Positions 34,531-43,098 of a stretch of 64,000 nucleotides of DNA are shown here, piece by piece. Within the stretch, counting starts at the first letter, position 1. Every line of letters starts with the position of its first letter. The notes below the pieces were generated by a model that was not told where the DNA came from, searched no databases, and saw only the letters and a program-made list of their open reading frames with translations. Origin of the DNA: JAHEME01 sp034435035. Lineage in GTDB: Bacteria > Chloroflexota > Anaerolineae > Aggregatilineales > UBA3940. The translations under genes and the position numbers were made by a program. The DNA lies in assembly GCA_034435035.1 (NCBI GenBank), contig DAOTXW010000061.1, positions 1 to 64,000 of the forward strand, in the 5' to 3' direction.

Positions 34531-35790
34531 CTAGCCAGCCGGGACCAGCCCTTCCGCGATCAGCCACTCCAGCACGGCGTCCGCCGCCGCGGCGTGCCCG
34601 GCGGGCGTCCAGTGGCGGTCGAACTGGAAATACAGCAGGTCGCCGCCGGAGGCCGCCGCCTCGCCCAGCGGGCCGGACAGCAGCAGGTACGGGATGCCCT
34701 CCGCCCGGTAGAAGGCCGCCATCTCCCGATCCAGCCGCTCCACGTCCCAGTAGTCGGCCAGCAGGTCGAAGCCGACGTAATAACGCCGCGGGCGCTCCGG
34801 GTACACCTGGCTGGAGTCGGGGATGACGAAAGCCGCCAGCGCCCCGCCCTGCTCGGCGACGCGGTCGCGCATCAGGGCCGTCAGGTCCTGCAGCGCGGTC
34901 AGACGGGCGGCGGCGCCGGGGTGGCCGGGGTTGACGGCATAGGCTTCTTCATTGAATACCGGGGCATCCTGCCGGCGGATCAGGTTGCCCGCGCGGCGGG
35001 CCAGCGGCCCGAAGCGCTCGCCGGTGGGGCGCAGCACGGCATACAGCTTGGAATGGCCCGTCAGCCAGGCGTCGAGCGGGCCGCTCGCCTCAGGCGGCGC
35101 GGCGTCGGCGGCGGGGAGCGTGATCAGCGCCGGCTCGCCGTCGGCGTCCAGCCGGATGTGCCCATCATCCCCGGCGGCCACCGTGGTCACCTGCCCCTCG
35201 ACCTCCCGGCCTTCGTCGATCAGGCCCTCGACATCGTTCATGAAGAAGGCGGCCAGCACCAGATCGGGCTGGTAGCGCAGGATCTCGTGGCGCAGCAGCA
35301 GGTACTCGTTGAGCGTATTGTAGCCCGGCACGCCGGCGTTGAGCACCTCGTAGCGCAGCCCGCTGCCCGCGGTGCGGGGATCGTGGTTGAGCGCCGCCTC
35401 CAGCCGGTCGGCCAGCGTCTCGCCCCGGTCAACCTCCAGCGCGGCGATGAACGAGTCGCCTATCAGGGCGATGCGGAAGACGCCCGCCGGCCTGTCGTAG
35501 GGCGTCTCGTCGTCGCGCAGGCCCCGGCTGTTGATGCGGACGTGCGTCGCAAACTCGGACTGGCGGTAGTCGCTTTCCCAGCCGGGCCGCAGCCGGTAGA
35601 TAGTCCGCTCGTCGGGCATGGCCATGCTGTCACGGGCATCACGCCGGGCCGCCTCGATCCGGTCCGACCGCCCGAAGACGATCCGCGCGCCGGCTTCCAG
35701 CGCGGCCAGCGCCAGCGCCACGCTGATCAGCATGCCGATCAGGCGGGCCGCCGCCTGCTGGCGCGGGGTGAGGGATGTTCCAGCGGTCAC
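34531..35790 (-). CDS. Membrane-anchored SGNH hydrolase-like protein
   Basis: A 419-residue protein with an N-terminal helix (LIGMLISVALALAALEAGARI) and an extracytoplasmic SGNH-type domain. Block I is IALIGDSFIAALEV, a glycine block is NAGVPGYNTLNEY, a weak third block is FFMNDVEG and block V is FDRHWTPAGH. This pattern is like alginate O-acetyltransferase (AlgX/AlgJ)-like proteins. It is distantly similar to the 6513-7649 protein. I use GTG 35790, with GGAGGC ten bases upstream. Its position between E1beta and E2 in the dehydrogenase operon is odd; a role in the complex is not apparent. Confidence 0.8.
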   Translation of the reverse strand: MTAGTSLTPRQQAAARLIGMLISVALALAALEAGARIVFGRSDRIEAARRDARDSMAMPDERTIYRLRPGWESDYRQSEFATHVRINSRGLRDDETPYDRPAGVFRIALIGDSFIAALEVDRGETLADRLEAALNHDPRTAGSGLRYEVLNAGVPGYNTLNEYLLLRHEILRYQPDLVLAAFFMNDVEGLIDEGREVEGQVTTVAAGDDGHIRLDADGEPALITLPAADAAPPEASGPLDAWLTGHSKLYAVLRPTGERFGPLARRAGNLIRRQDAPVFNEEAYAVNPGHPGAAARLTALQDLTALMRDRVAEQGGALAAFVIPDSSQVYPERPRRYYVGFDLLADYWDVERLDREMAAFYRAEGIPYLLLSGPLGEAAASGGDLLYFQFDRHWTPAGHAAAADAVLEWLIAEGLVPAG

Positions 35791-35806
35791 CGGATGATCC
35801 GCCTCC

Positions 35807-36793
35807 TTAATAGGCCGCCAGCTCGCGGATGGCCGCCGCGATGCGATCGACGTTCGGCATGAACCAGTCCTGCATGGCATGGCTGAATGGCACGCCGGGC
35901 ACGTCCGGCCCGGCCAGCCGGCGGATCGGCCCGTCCATGTACTCAAAGCCCTCGTCGCTGAGCAGGGCGGCGATCTCCGCCCCGTAGCCCAGAAAACGGT
36001 TGTCCTCGTAGACGATCAGCGCCTTGCCGGTCTTCCTGAACGACTCCAGCACCGTCTCCCGGTCCAGCGGGGCCAGCGTGCGCAGGTCCACCACCTCGGC
36101 GGCGATGCCGTCTTCGGCGGCCACTTTCTCGGCGGCCTGGAGGGTGTAATAGTGCATCATGCCGTAGGCGTAGACGGTCAGGTCGCCGCCCCGGCGGGTG
36201 ATATTCGCCGGGCCGATGGGGATCGTGTATTCGCCTTCCGGCACCTCGCCCTTGATCAGCCGGTAGCCCTTCTTGGGTTCGAAGAACAGCACGGGGTTGG
36301 GGTCGCGCACCGCCGACTTCAGCAGCCCTTTGGCATCGGCCGGGCTGGAGGGGATGACCACCTTCAGCCCCGGCACATGGGCGAAGAACGCCTCGACGCT
36401 CTGCGAGTGATACAGCCCGCCGCCGATGCCGCCGCCGTAGGGCGAGCGGATGGTCATGGGCACGGTCCATTCGCCGTTGGAGCGGTAGCAGATGCGGGCC
36501 GCCTCGCTGACGATCTGGTTGAAGGCGGGGTGGATGAAGTCCGCAAACTGGATCTCGCAGATCGGGCGCAGCCCGGCCAGCGCCGCGCCGATGCCGATGC
36601 CGACGATGCTCAGCTCGGCCAGCGGCGAGTCAATCACCCGGTTCGGGCCGTACCTGTCATAGAGGCCCAGCGTGGCGCGGAAGACGCCGCCGCGCGGCCC
36701 TACATCCTCGCCGGTGATGAACACGCGCTCGTCGCGGGCCATTTCCTCATCCATGGCCTCGCGCACGGCGTCGATCAGGGTCAGCTCAGGCAT
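35807..36793 (-). CDS. 2-Oxoacid dehydrogenase E1 subunit beta
   Basis: A 328-residue beta subunit of a heterotetrameric thiamine-diphosphate-dependent E1, most like branched-chain 2-oxoacid dehydrogenase. The N-terminal ThDP-contact region has TGEDVGPRGGVFRAT. The activating glutamate is in DSPLAELSIVG (about 61). The potassium and phosphate regions are around CYRSNGEWTVPMTIRSPYGG. The C-terminal transketolase-like domain starts near 200 and ends in VPFSHAMQDWFMPN. It abuts E1alpha (three bases between stop and start codons), so the two are translationally linked. Confidence 0.93.
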   Translation of the reverse strand: MPELTLIDAVREAMDEEMARDERVFITGEDVGPRGGVFRATLGLYDRYGPNRVIDSPLAELSIVGIGIGAALAGLRPICEIQFADFIHPAFNQIVSEAARICYRSNGEWTVPMTIRSPYGGGIGGGLYHSQSVEAFFAHVPGLKVVIPSSPADAKGLLKSAVRDPNPVLFFEPKKGYRLIKGEVPEGEYTIPIGPANITRRGGDLTVYAYGMMHYYTLQAAEKVAAEDGIAAEVVDLRTLAPLDRETVLESFRKTGKALIVYEDNRFLGYGAEIAALLSDEGFEYMDGPIRRLAGPDVPGVPFSHAMQDWFMPNVDRIAAAIRELAAY

Positions 36794-36796
36794 GGG

Positions 36797-37843
36797 TCAC
36801 CCCTCCTCGACAGGCGCAAACAGCGGCCCCAGCGCGTCCTCAGGGGCCGGATAGGGCGCGGCTTCGGCGGCGGCATGGGCCGCATCCACCTCATCCCGGG
36901 CGCGGGCTTCCATCTCATCCAGCAGCGTTGGCGTCAGCAGGCCCCGGTCGGTCAGGTAAGCCTGGAAGCGGAGGATCGGGTCGCGCTTCTTCCACTCCTC
37001 CACCTCTTCGCGGGCGCGGTAGGTGCGGTCGTCATCGTCGGAGGAATGCGGCGTCGGGCGGTAGGTCTTGGCCTCGAGCAGGGTCGCGCCGCCGCCGGCG
37101 CGGGCGCGGTCGGCAGCTTCCTTCACCGCCCGGTACGAGGCCAGCACGTCATTGCCATCGCAGATGGCGCCGGCGACGCCGAACATCGGGGCGCGGTCGG
37201 CCACGTTCGGGATGGCCATCTGCATGGTGATCGGGACGGAGATCGCGTAGACGTTGTTCTGCACCACACAGATCAGCGGCAGCCGGTGGACGCCCGCCCA
37301 GTTCAGCCCCTCGTAGAAGTCGCCCTCGCTGGTCGAGCCTTCGCCCAGGTCGGTGATGGCCAGGCGATCCTCGCCGCGCAGCTTGCACGCCAGCGCCATC
37401 CCCGCGGCATGGGGCACCTGGGTGGCGACCGGGCTGCTGCCCGTGACCACGTTGGCCCGCTTCAGCCCCCAGTGCGAGGGCATCTGCCGCGCCCCGCTGG
37501 ACGGCTCGCCGGCCTTGCCGAACAGACCGAGCATGAACTCGGTCGGCGTCAGGCCGAGGGCGATCATCAGCGAGAGGTCGCGGTAGTAGGGCAGCACATA
37601 GTCATAGCCGGGCCGGATGGCGAAGGCCATCGCCACCTGGATGGCCTCGTGCCCCAGCCCGGAGATGTGGAAGGCGATCTTGCCCTGGCGGTGCAGCACC
37701 CAGGCTCGCTCATCCAGCCGGCGGGCGCGGAGCATCTGCCAGAACATATCCAGCAGGACTGCGTCCTCCAGATCCACCCCGGAGTCGTCGATCTCGATCG
37801 GCGGCAGCTCGATCGGGATATTCTCGCGCAGGTCATTGATCAT
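36797..37843 (-). CDS. 2-Oxoacid dehydrogenase E1 subunit alpha
   Basis: A 348-residue alpha subunit that binds thiamine diphosphate and decarboxylates 2-oxoacids. The ThDP motif runs ITDLGEGSTSEGDFYEGLNW, with GEG in place of the common GDG, and ends in VQNNVYAIS (about 165-205). The phosphorylation-loop-like region is TYRPTPHSSDDDDRTYR. The acidic N-terminus (IELPPIEIDDSG) and the AWVLHRQGKIAFHISGLGHE pattern favour the branched-chain group over pyruvate. The start has AAGGAGAT ten bases upstream. It is the second gene of the operon. Confidence 0.92.
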   Translation of the reverse strand: MINDLRENIPIELPPIEIDDSGVDLEDAVLLDMFWQMLRARRLDERAWVLHRQGKIAFHISGLGHEAIQVAMAFAIRPGYDYVLPYYRDLSLMIALGLTPTEFMLGLFGKAGEPSSGARQMPSHWGLKRANVVTGSSPVATQVPHAAGMALACKLRGEDRLAITDLGEGSTSEGDFYEGLNWAGVHRLPLICVVQNNVYAISVPITMQMAIPNVADRAPMFGVAGAICDGNDVLASYRAVKEAADRARAGGGATLLEAKTYRPTPHSSDDDDRTYRAREEVEEWKKRDPILRFQAYLTDRGLLTPTLLDEMEARARDEVDAAHAAAEAAPYPAPEDALGPLFAPVEEG

Positions 37844-37867
37844 GCCGGTTATCTCCTTGCGGCGCGG

Positions 37868-38662
37868 TCACTCAGCCGGGACGTCCGGGGCGCGGCCCGC
37901 CCAGATGTCGTCCATCGTCATATAGTGATCGGGGAAACGCGGGGTGTAGCGCAGGAAGCCGGGGATCGGGTAGCGAACGCCGCCCTCGTGCGTGCCCGCC
38001 AGCCCCTCCAGGATCCACTCCACCTTACTGGCCGGGATGGTGAAGGCCATCTCGCCGTCTTCGGTCTGGGCGAACACACGATCGCCGTAGCAGGGCAGGA
38101 TCACCTGGCATTCGTCGGTCTTCATGGTGGTGATCACCGCATCGGCGCAGTCCAGCCGCCCGCTGAAGGACGAGGACAGCCGCCCGCCGGTCTTCCACAG
38201 CCGGGCGGTGAGCAGGCGCATCACCTGCGCGGAATTGCCGTAGATCAGGATCACGTGCGGCTCGAAGGCCGTCCGGTGCAGCGGCGCACAGACCACGCCC
38301 TGCCACTGCCCGTGCGTCCACTTATCGACGCCCAGTTCGGTGATGACGCCCGCCGCCGGGGTTTCGGTATACATGCCCGCGCAGGTCAGCCCGTTGAGGA
38401 AGTAGTTGGGCATCGGCTCGAAGCCCCACACCGCCCGCGCCAGCGGGCACGACAGGTCATCGCGGTCCATGGCCAGCGCCCAGCCGTAGCGGCGGCTCAT
38501 GGCGAAGCCCTGACAGATGGCGATCTGCTCGCCGAGATCGGCGCGGGGCCGTTTGACGCGCGGCGGGTACGGCTCGCCGGGGGCGATCATGCGGATGGCA
38601 ACCGGAAAGGTCGCCGGCCGGACGTGCTGGCTCAGCGCGTCGTTCAGAGCATTGACATCCAT
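37868..38662 (-). CDS. DUF169 family protein
   Basis: A 264-residue protein of the DUF169 (COG2043) family, whose function is unknown. The signature runs TFPVAIRMIAPGEPYP near residue 20, then ICQGFAMSRRYGWALAMDRD, then SCPLARAVWGF and NGLTCAGMY, with cysteines at these sites that could bind metal. The C-terminal half contains YGDRVFAQTEDGEMAFTIPA, also typical. I use ATG 38662, with a GAGGA box upstream. It is the first gene of the branched-chain dehydrogenase operon, so a role in organic-acid metabolism is plausible but unproved. Confidence 0.8.
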   Translation of the reverse strand: MDVNALNDALSQHVRPATFPVAIRMIAPGEPYPPRVKRPRADLGEQIAICQGFAMSRRYGWALAMDRDDLSCPLARAVWGFEPMPNYFLNGLTCAGMYTETPAAGVITELGVDKWTHGQWQGVVCAPLHRTAFEPHVILIYGNSAQVMRLLTARLWKTGGRLSSSFSGRLDCADAVITTMKTDECQVILPCYGDRVFAQTEDGEMAFTIPASKVEWILEGLAGTHEGGVRYPIPGFLRYTPRFPDHYMTMDDIWAGRAPDVPAE

Positions 38663-38730
38663 CTCGGTTTGTTCCTCGCTGAACGGGTCGGCGGGGCGAT
38701 GCCCCCGTATATGCCTCCACTGGCGGGGGT

Positions 38731-38760
38731 ATTGTAACCGCAACGATCCGGCCCGCGCAA
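38731..38760 (-). promoter_or_regulatory. Promoter of the 2-oxoacid dehydrogenase operon
   Basis: On the minus strand TTGCGC (38760-38755) and TACAAT (38736-38731) are 18 bases apart. It sits directly beside the stop codon of the upstream lipoprotein gene and gives a leader of about 60 bases. Confidence 0.5.
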
Positions 38761-39543
38761 TCACGGCGCGGGCGCGGGGGTCGGCTCGATCAGCGGCGGC
38801 GCGGTGGCCTCCGGGACGGGGGTGGCGGTGAGCGCGGTGGCCGCCGGCTCAGGCGGCGGCAGCCCCGCCTCGATCACCTGCAGATTGTCGAAGGCGGCCT
38901 GAAAGCCCCCGTACTGCGAGCTTTCGCCGATCAGCCCTACCAGCCCGGACTCGGCGTTCAGCCCGCTGACCTGGCTGACCGGGGCGCCGTTGATGCTGAG
39001 CGCCAGCGACCCGTCCGCCAGCTCGATGCGCAGGTGGTTGCTCTGCTCGCCGGGCAGGATGGCGTAGGCCACCGTCAGCCCGCCGATGAGCGACTGCTGC
39101 CCCGCGCACCAGTCCTGGCAGGCGCCGATGTCGTAGCGCCCGTCGTCGGTGATCACCACATACAGGAAGGAGGACAGGTCGCTGCTGCCCAGCAGGAGCA
39201 GGCCGTAGGCGCTGGCCTCCGGCCCGCTGACGAAGCGGGCATCCACCTCATAGACGCCATCGCCGAAGCGGCGGTTCTGGTGCGCCCAGGCCAGGTACGA
39301 GGGGTGCAGGAGGGTCAGGAGGTACTCGCCGTTCTCGACCGCGCCGATGCTGGCCTCCGTCTGGCCGATCAGCCAGCTCCCCGGGCTGTCGAACGGCTCC
39401 ACATACGGCCCCTCCGCGGTGATCACGATCACGGTCGGGCGCGGCGGCGGGCCGGGGCTCAGCGGCAGGTTGCAGGCGCTCAGGCCGGCTGCGCACAGAA
39501 GGCCCGCCGGCAGTGCCCTCCAGAGCCGGCGGCCCGGAGTCAT
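38761..39543 (-). CDS. Lipoprotein with laminin-G/DUF1080-like fold
   Basis: A 260-residue lipoprotein. The signal ends in LSACNL (lipobox cysteine about residue 23), followed by a Pro-rich spacer. The main domain (about 50-220) has the strand pattern of concanavalin-like jelly rolls: FDSPGSWLIG, GVYEVDARFVSG, AYGLLLLGSS, HLRIELADGSLALSINGAPV and FDNLQVIEAG. A Thr/Pro/Ala-rich tail ends it. Function is unknown. Its ATG overlaps the TGA of the Fe-S oxidoreductase gene (ATGA), so the two are cotranslated and may act at the same membrane site. Confidence 0.75.
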   Translation of the reverse strand: MTPGRRLWRALPAGLLCAAGLSACNLPLSPGPPPRPTVIVITAEGPYVEPFDSPGSWLIGQTEASIGAVENGEYLLTLLHPSYLAWAHQNRRFGDGVYEVDARFVSGPEASAYGLLLLGSSDLSSFLYVVITDDGRYDIGACQDWCAGQQSLIGGLTVAYAILPGEQSNHLRIELADGSLALSINGAPVSQVSGLNAESGLVGLIGESSQYGGFQAAFDNLQVIEAGLPPPEPAATALTATPVPEATAPPLIEPTPAPAP

Positions 39544-41558
39544 GCCAGCGCCTCGCTGACCAGCACCGCGATGTCCCGCACGGCCACCCGATCGGTCACC
39601 CCGGCGCTCTGCGCCGCCGAGGTCAGCATGATGGTGCAGAACGGGCAGGCCGTCCCGACCGTGGCGGCCCCGGTGCGGAGCGCCTCCTGCAGGCGCTGCG
39701 CGTTGACCGGGCGCTCCTGGTGCGTCTCGAACCACACCTGCGCGCCGCCGCCGCCGCAGCACAGCCCCCGGTCGCGGCTGCGAGCCATCTCCACCAGGCT
39801 GACGCCGGCCCCGGCCAGCGCCTGACGCGGCGGGTCGTAGATCTCGTTGTAGCGGCCCAGATAGCAGGAATCATGGAAGGTGAGCAGCTCGTTGAGGGGG
39901 CGGGTCAGCTTGAGGTCGCCGCGGGCCGTCAGCATCGTGAGGTACTGGCTGTGATGCACCACATCGTAGCGGCCGCCGAACTGCGGGTATTCGTTGCGGA
40001 AGGTGTTGAAGCAGTGCGGGCAGTGCGTGACCAGCGTGTGGAACTCATAGCGGTCGAAGGCGGCGATGTTGGAGTGCGCCGCTTCCTGAAAGAGGTACTC
40101 GTTGCCGGCGCGGCGCGCCCATTCGCAGTTGCAGCGCTCCTCATCGCCCAGCACCGCATAGTCGATGCCCGCCGCCTCAAACAGGCGCACCATCGCGCGG
40201 GCCGTCTTCTGGCCCTCCGGGTCGTAGGAGCCGGCGCAGCCCACCCAGTACAGCACATCGGCCTTCTTCTTCTGCGCCATGAGCGGCACAGCCAGCCCCT
40301 GCGCCCAGTCCATGCGCGAGCCGCGGGGGTTGCCCCAGGGGTTGCCGGCGCGTTCGGCCTGGGTCATCGCATTGGCCAGCAGATCGGGCACATTGCCTTC
40401 CATCAGCGTCAGGTGGCGGCGCATGTCAACGATCGCATCGACATGCTCGATCAGCACCGGGCACTCGCTGACGCAGGCCCGGCAGGTGGTGCAGGCCCAG
40501 AGCGCTCCCTCGCTGACCAGCGCCCCCGGCAGCGGCATCCCGTCCGCCCGGCTGCCGGGCCGGTGGGCGTCGATCTGCGGCGCGTAGCGGTCGAGGCCGG
40601 CCCGGATGTCGAGGATCACCTGTTTGGGGTTCAGCGGCGTGCCGGCCATCCAGGCCGGGCAGGCGACCTGACAGCGCCCGCACTCGGTGCAGGCATCCGC
40701 CTGAATGAGCTGCATCGGAGAGAGGTCCACCAGCTGCCCCGCGCCGAACGTCTCAATCGAGTCGTCGTCCAGATTCAGCGGACGCAGCGCCCCGGCAGGC
40801 CGCAGGCTGGAGAAGAAGATGCTCAGCGGCGAGGTCAGGATATGCCGGGTGGGCAGGTCGAGAAACAGCACGTAGATCAGCCCGGTGATGCCGAAGTGCG
40901 TCACCCACGCCGCCAGGTGCAGCCCGCGCAGCGTTTCCTCCGCCGGGTTGAAGGCCAGGATCAGGCGGCTGACCGCGTAACCCGCGAACGACCAGAAGCG
41001 CCAGGCCGGCTGGACGGCGGCCAGCCGCAGCCCCTCGATCAGCAGGCCGCTGAGCAGGTCGATCAGGAAGATCCACAGCATCGCCTGAAAGCCGGCGGAG
41101 TAGGTCAGGCTGACCGGGCGGGCCAGCAGGCGGCGGCCCAGCGCCAGCGCCAGCGCGCTGAGGCCGGCCACCGTCATGAAGTCCAGCACCAGCTCGTAGA
41201 TCAGGTAGAACTCGCCCTGCAGCAGGCGGGCGCCGAGGATCAGGTACCAGATGTCGTAGTCCAGCGTGGCCAGGACGGTGCCGATGAACAGCGTCACGAA
41301 CGCGGCGAACAGCGCCAGATGCATCAGGCCGGCATAGGTCTCCCGCGCGAGGCGGGCCTGCAGGATCGCATAGCGCAGCACCCGTCCCAGGCGCTGCGGC
41401 AGATGGTCGCGCTCCAGCCGCCCGCCGCCTTTGAGCCAGCGGCGCGCGCGCAGCACCAGCCGGCCCGCCAGGATGGCGACGGCCAGCCCCTGCGTCACGT
41501 ACAGGAGGATCTGCGCCCAGGCCGGGATATTCCAGTAAGTGTCGCGGAATGGCGTCAT
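39540..41558 (-). CDS. Membrane Fe-S oxidoreductase (FadF/EMO-like)
   Basis: A 672-residue integral membrane oxidoreductase. The N-terminal part (about 10-250) has five or more helices resembling the NarI/DUF3483 haem-binding domain. Two ferredoxin-type clusters follow: CTECGRCQVACP (about 300) and CTTCRACVSECP (about 365). Two cysteine-rich CCG domains complete it (WVGCAGSYDPEGQ with HCPHCFNTF; HDSCYLGRYN with GLCCGGGG). This is the architecture of ETF:(mena)quinone oxidoreductases that take electrons from acyl-CoA dehydrogenases, as well as of HdrD/GlpC relatives. That suits the neighbouring branched-chain acid operon. Confidence 0.88.
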   Translation of the reverse strand: MTPFRDTYWNIPAWAQILLYVTQGLAVAILAGRLVLRARRWLKGGGRLERDHLPQRLGRVLRYAILQARLARETYAGLMHLALFAAFVTLFIGTVLATLDYDIWYLILGARLLQGEFYLIYELVLDFMTVAGLSALALALGRRLLARPVSLTYSAGFQAMLWIFLIDLLSGLLIEGLRLAAVQPAWRFWSFAGYAVSRLILAFNPAEETLRGLHLAAWVTHFGITGLIYVLFLDLPTRHILTSPLSIFFSSLRPAGALRPLNLDDDSIETFGAGQLVDLSPMQLIQADACTECGRCQVACPAWMAGTPLNPKQVILDIRAGLDRYAPQIDAHRPGSRADGMPLPGALVSEGALWACTTCRACVSECPVLIEHVDAIVDMRRHLTLMEGNVPDLLANAMTQAERAGNPWGNPRGSRMDWAQGLAVPLMAQKKKADVLYWVGCAGSYDPEGQKTARAMVRLFEAAGIDYAVLGDEERCNCEWARRAGNEYLFQEAAHSNIAAFDRYEFHTLVTHCPHCFNTFRNEYPQFGGRYDVVHHSQYLTMLTARGDLKLTRPLNELLTFHDSCYLGRYNEIYDPPRQALAGAGVSLVEMARSRDRGLCCGGGGAQVWFETHQERPVNAQRLQEALRTGAATVGTACPFCTIMLTSAAQSAGVTDRVAVRDIAVLVSEALA

Positions 41559-41650
41559 GGGTGGTGGCTCCGGGAGCCGGCGCCAGGCAGGCCAGGCCGC
41601 TCCCCTTCTACAGGTTGGGATCAGACAGACGCCGGGCTGGCGTGCGGGGC

Positions 41651-41679
41651 AGTGTAGCACGGGGGATCGGGATCGACAA
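41651..41679 (-). promoter_or_regulatory. Promoter of the Fe-S oxidoreductase gene
   Basis: On the minus strand TTGTCG (41679-41674) and TACACT (41656-41651) are exactly 17 bases apart. The leader would be about 85 bases. Confidence 0.6.
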
Positions 41680-41696
41680 ACTGGCCCCGGGATCAC

Positions 41697-41720
41697 AAAA
41701 CCCGCGCCGGGCGACGCGGG
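41697..41720 (-). terminator. Terminator after the 64-residue protein gene
   Basis: On the minus strand CCCGCG and CGCGGG flank an eight-base loop, followed by TTTTG. It ends the small-protein transcript just before the next promoter. Confidence 0.65.
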
Positions 41721-41751
41721 CTTGCAGGCATGGTTTCTGGCAAGGGAAGGG

Positions 41752-41946
41752 CTAGCCCTTCTCCTCCGGGACCTTCATTTTATCCCAGGTTTCCTTGCTG
41801 CAGAACTTGGTGAGCTTGCGGCCATCTTTGGTGTAGGCACGCAGCGCATAGCGGACCTGGCCGTTCTTCTGCGTGTACTTCACCTTCTTCAGGTCGGCAT
41901 CCGGGATGCTGACCTTCTTACGGGTCTTGACATCATAGAAGTCCAT
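41752..41946 (-). CDS. Small basic protein of unknown function
   Basis: A 64-residue, lysine-rich protein: DFYDVKTRKKVSIPDADL, then KKVKYTQKNGQVRYALRA and DGRKLTKFCSKETWDKM. It has one cysteine and no membrane segment. The charge and short beta-like stretches suggest nucleic-acid or ribosome binding, but I recognise no family. The start is fixed by AAGGAG eight bases before ATG. It has its own consensus-like promoter and a terminator with a T-tract, so it is expressed as a single gene. Codon use is less GC-biased than in its neighbours, as often seen in highly expressed genes. Confidence 0.75.
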   Translation of the reverse strand: MDFYDVKTRKKVSIPDADLKKVKYTQKNGQVRYALRAYTKDGRKLTKFCSKETWDKMKVPEEKG

Positions 41947-42013
41947 GACTTGTTCTCCTTGCGGCTCTGCATAATACGCCTCGTTTGCCCAGTTTGCGAA
42001 GCGTCTGTACCCT

Positions 42014-42042
42014 ATCGTACGCATACCTGAGCGGTTTGTCAA
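42014..42042 (-). promoter_or_regulatory. Promoter of the small basic protein gene
   Basis: On the minus strand a perfect TTGACA (42042-42037) and TACGAT (42019-42014) are exactly 17 bases apart, giving a leader of about 60 bases. Confidence 0.7.
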
Positions 42043-42139
42043 CACAAAACCGACCATTTGTGCTGATTTCGTGCCTGCCAGGGGAAACTCTAACCATAAA
42101 TTAACCGCCGGCGTCTTCCCTGCCTGCCGCAGGCAGCCC

Positions 42140-42616
42140 TCAGGCCGAGGCGGCGATCTCGCGGATACGGGCCGGGGTGAGGGTGAAGGCCCGCGCAAAG
42201 CCGGCCACAAAGCGGGCGCGGGCGATCGTCAGCGCGTACAGGCCGAAGTCGGCCAGCTCGAACAGCGCCGCGCTGGAGGGCAGGCGGGCCAGGTAGACCG
42301 CGCGTGCCTCCGCATAAGCCGGCGACTCGCGGGGGATCGGCACAGCCGCCCCCGAGAGGGTGACCCGCGGGATCTGCTGCGGATCGCCGCCGGGCATCTC
42401 CGGCGCGTGAATCAGCGCGGCGTACGGGCCGCCCGCCGCCAGCCCACGGGTGTGGCGGGCCAGCGACGAGGCATGCACCAGCAGCGCCCCGGCATCCGGC
42501 TGGAGCGCGAAGGGCAGCAGGCCCAGCACCGGCTCGCCCTCCACCAGCACCGCCAGCGACAGGATGCGCTCGCGGGTAAGCAGGGTTCTGAGCAGCACTT
42601 CGTCATCGGGAGTCAT
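42140..42616 (-). CDS. Pyridoxamine 5'-phosphate oxidase-like FMN-binding protein
   Basis: A 158-residue split-barrel flavin-binding protein. It resembles the HugZ/PPOX group: LLTRERILSLAVLVEGEPVL, the strand ALLVHASSLARHTRGLAAGG (phosphate-contact region), AALIHAPEMPGGDPQQIPRVTLSG, and a C-terminal ALTIARARFVAGFARA. In HugZ proteins the last part belongs to a haem-binding domain; here it is short and lacks an obvious histidine ligand. The likely role is flavin-dependent oxidation or flavin storage. It is a single gene, and the neighbouring genes give no clue. Confidence 0.75.
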   Translation of the reverse strand: MTPDDEVLLRTLLTRERILSLAVLVEGEPVLGLLPFALQPDAGALLVHASSLARHTRGLAAGGPYAALIHAPEMPGGDPQQIPRVTLSGAAVPIPRESPAYAEARAVYLARLPSSAALFELADFGLYALTIARARFVAGFARAFTLTPARIREIAASA

Positions 42617-42682
42617 GGCGGATCCTCAAGCGGCCAGCAGAGCGCCTGCCCCGGATTGTAGCACAGGCCGCCGCCGGCGCGA

Positions 42683-42711
42683 TTGACCCCGATCGGGCAG
42701 GATGTTATGAT
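42683..42711 (+). promoter_or_regulatory. Promoter of the 42.7-48.1 kb gene run
   Basis: TTGACC (42683-42688) and TATGAT (42706-42711) are exactly 17 bases apart, about 35 bases before the first start codon. Confidence 0.65.
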
Positions 42712-42745
42712 GGAGCCGGACGCACCGCCAACACGGAGAGAATGC

Positions 42746-43063
42746 ATGGCACAGGGCTACGACTATCACTTTATGGTGCTGGCTCCCGGCCTGCAGAGCG
42801 CATGGTTCTTTCAGGCGGCCCGCCGCTTCTGGCAGCACTTCCAGCCGATCGTGACCGATCAGGTCGAACTGCTCTCGTACATCCCGCCCGATGCCAGCGT
42901 GGCGGTGACGCTGCTGGCCCGTCCCGATACGGCCAATTACATGCGCGAGCAGATCGAGGAGCAGCGGCCGGGCATTCATCTGGATATGATCGTGGTCGAT
43001 GACCTGCCGCTGATGGAATCGATCCTCAACGCCCGCGCCGACTCGGGCCTGCCCTTTGGCTAA
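42746..43063 (+). CDS. Stand-alone copy of an unnamed 95-residue domain
   Basis: A 105-residue protein of no family I recognise. Almost its whole length aligns without gaps to the C-terminal domain of the protein encoded next (residues about 412-508). Both share LAPGLQ-(x)2-WFFQAARR, then VAVTLLARPDTA or LAVTVLARSDTA, and both end in an (x)FG tail. About half of the positions are identical by eye. Alternating strands and helices suggest a compact alpha/beta fold. No signal peptide is present. The ATG at 42746 has GGAGAG seven bases upstream. It is the first gene of a run that continues with the glycosidase-like gene 35 bases later. Confidence 0.75.
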   Translation: MAQGYDYHFMVLAPGLQSAWFFQAARRFWQHFQPIVTDQVELLSYIPPDASVAVTLLARPDTANYMREQIEEQRPGIHLDMIVVDDLPLMESILNARADSGLPFG

Positions 43064-43098
43064 CTGACCTTTGCTGACACCTCAGGGATCGAAACGCC

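Noticed and set aside
29603..39825. Long plus-strand frames across 29.6-39.8 kb, opposite the ABC, fabF and dehydrogenase genes
   Set aside because: These are antisense shadows rich in Arg, Gly, Gln and Asp. The minus-strand frames carry complete catalytic motifs, ribosome sites and terminators.
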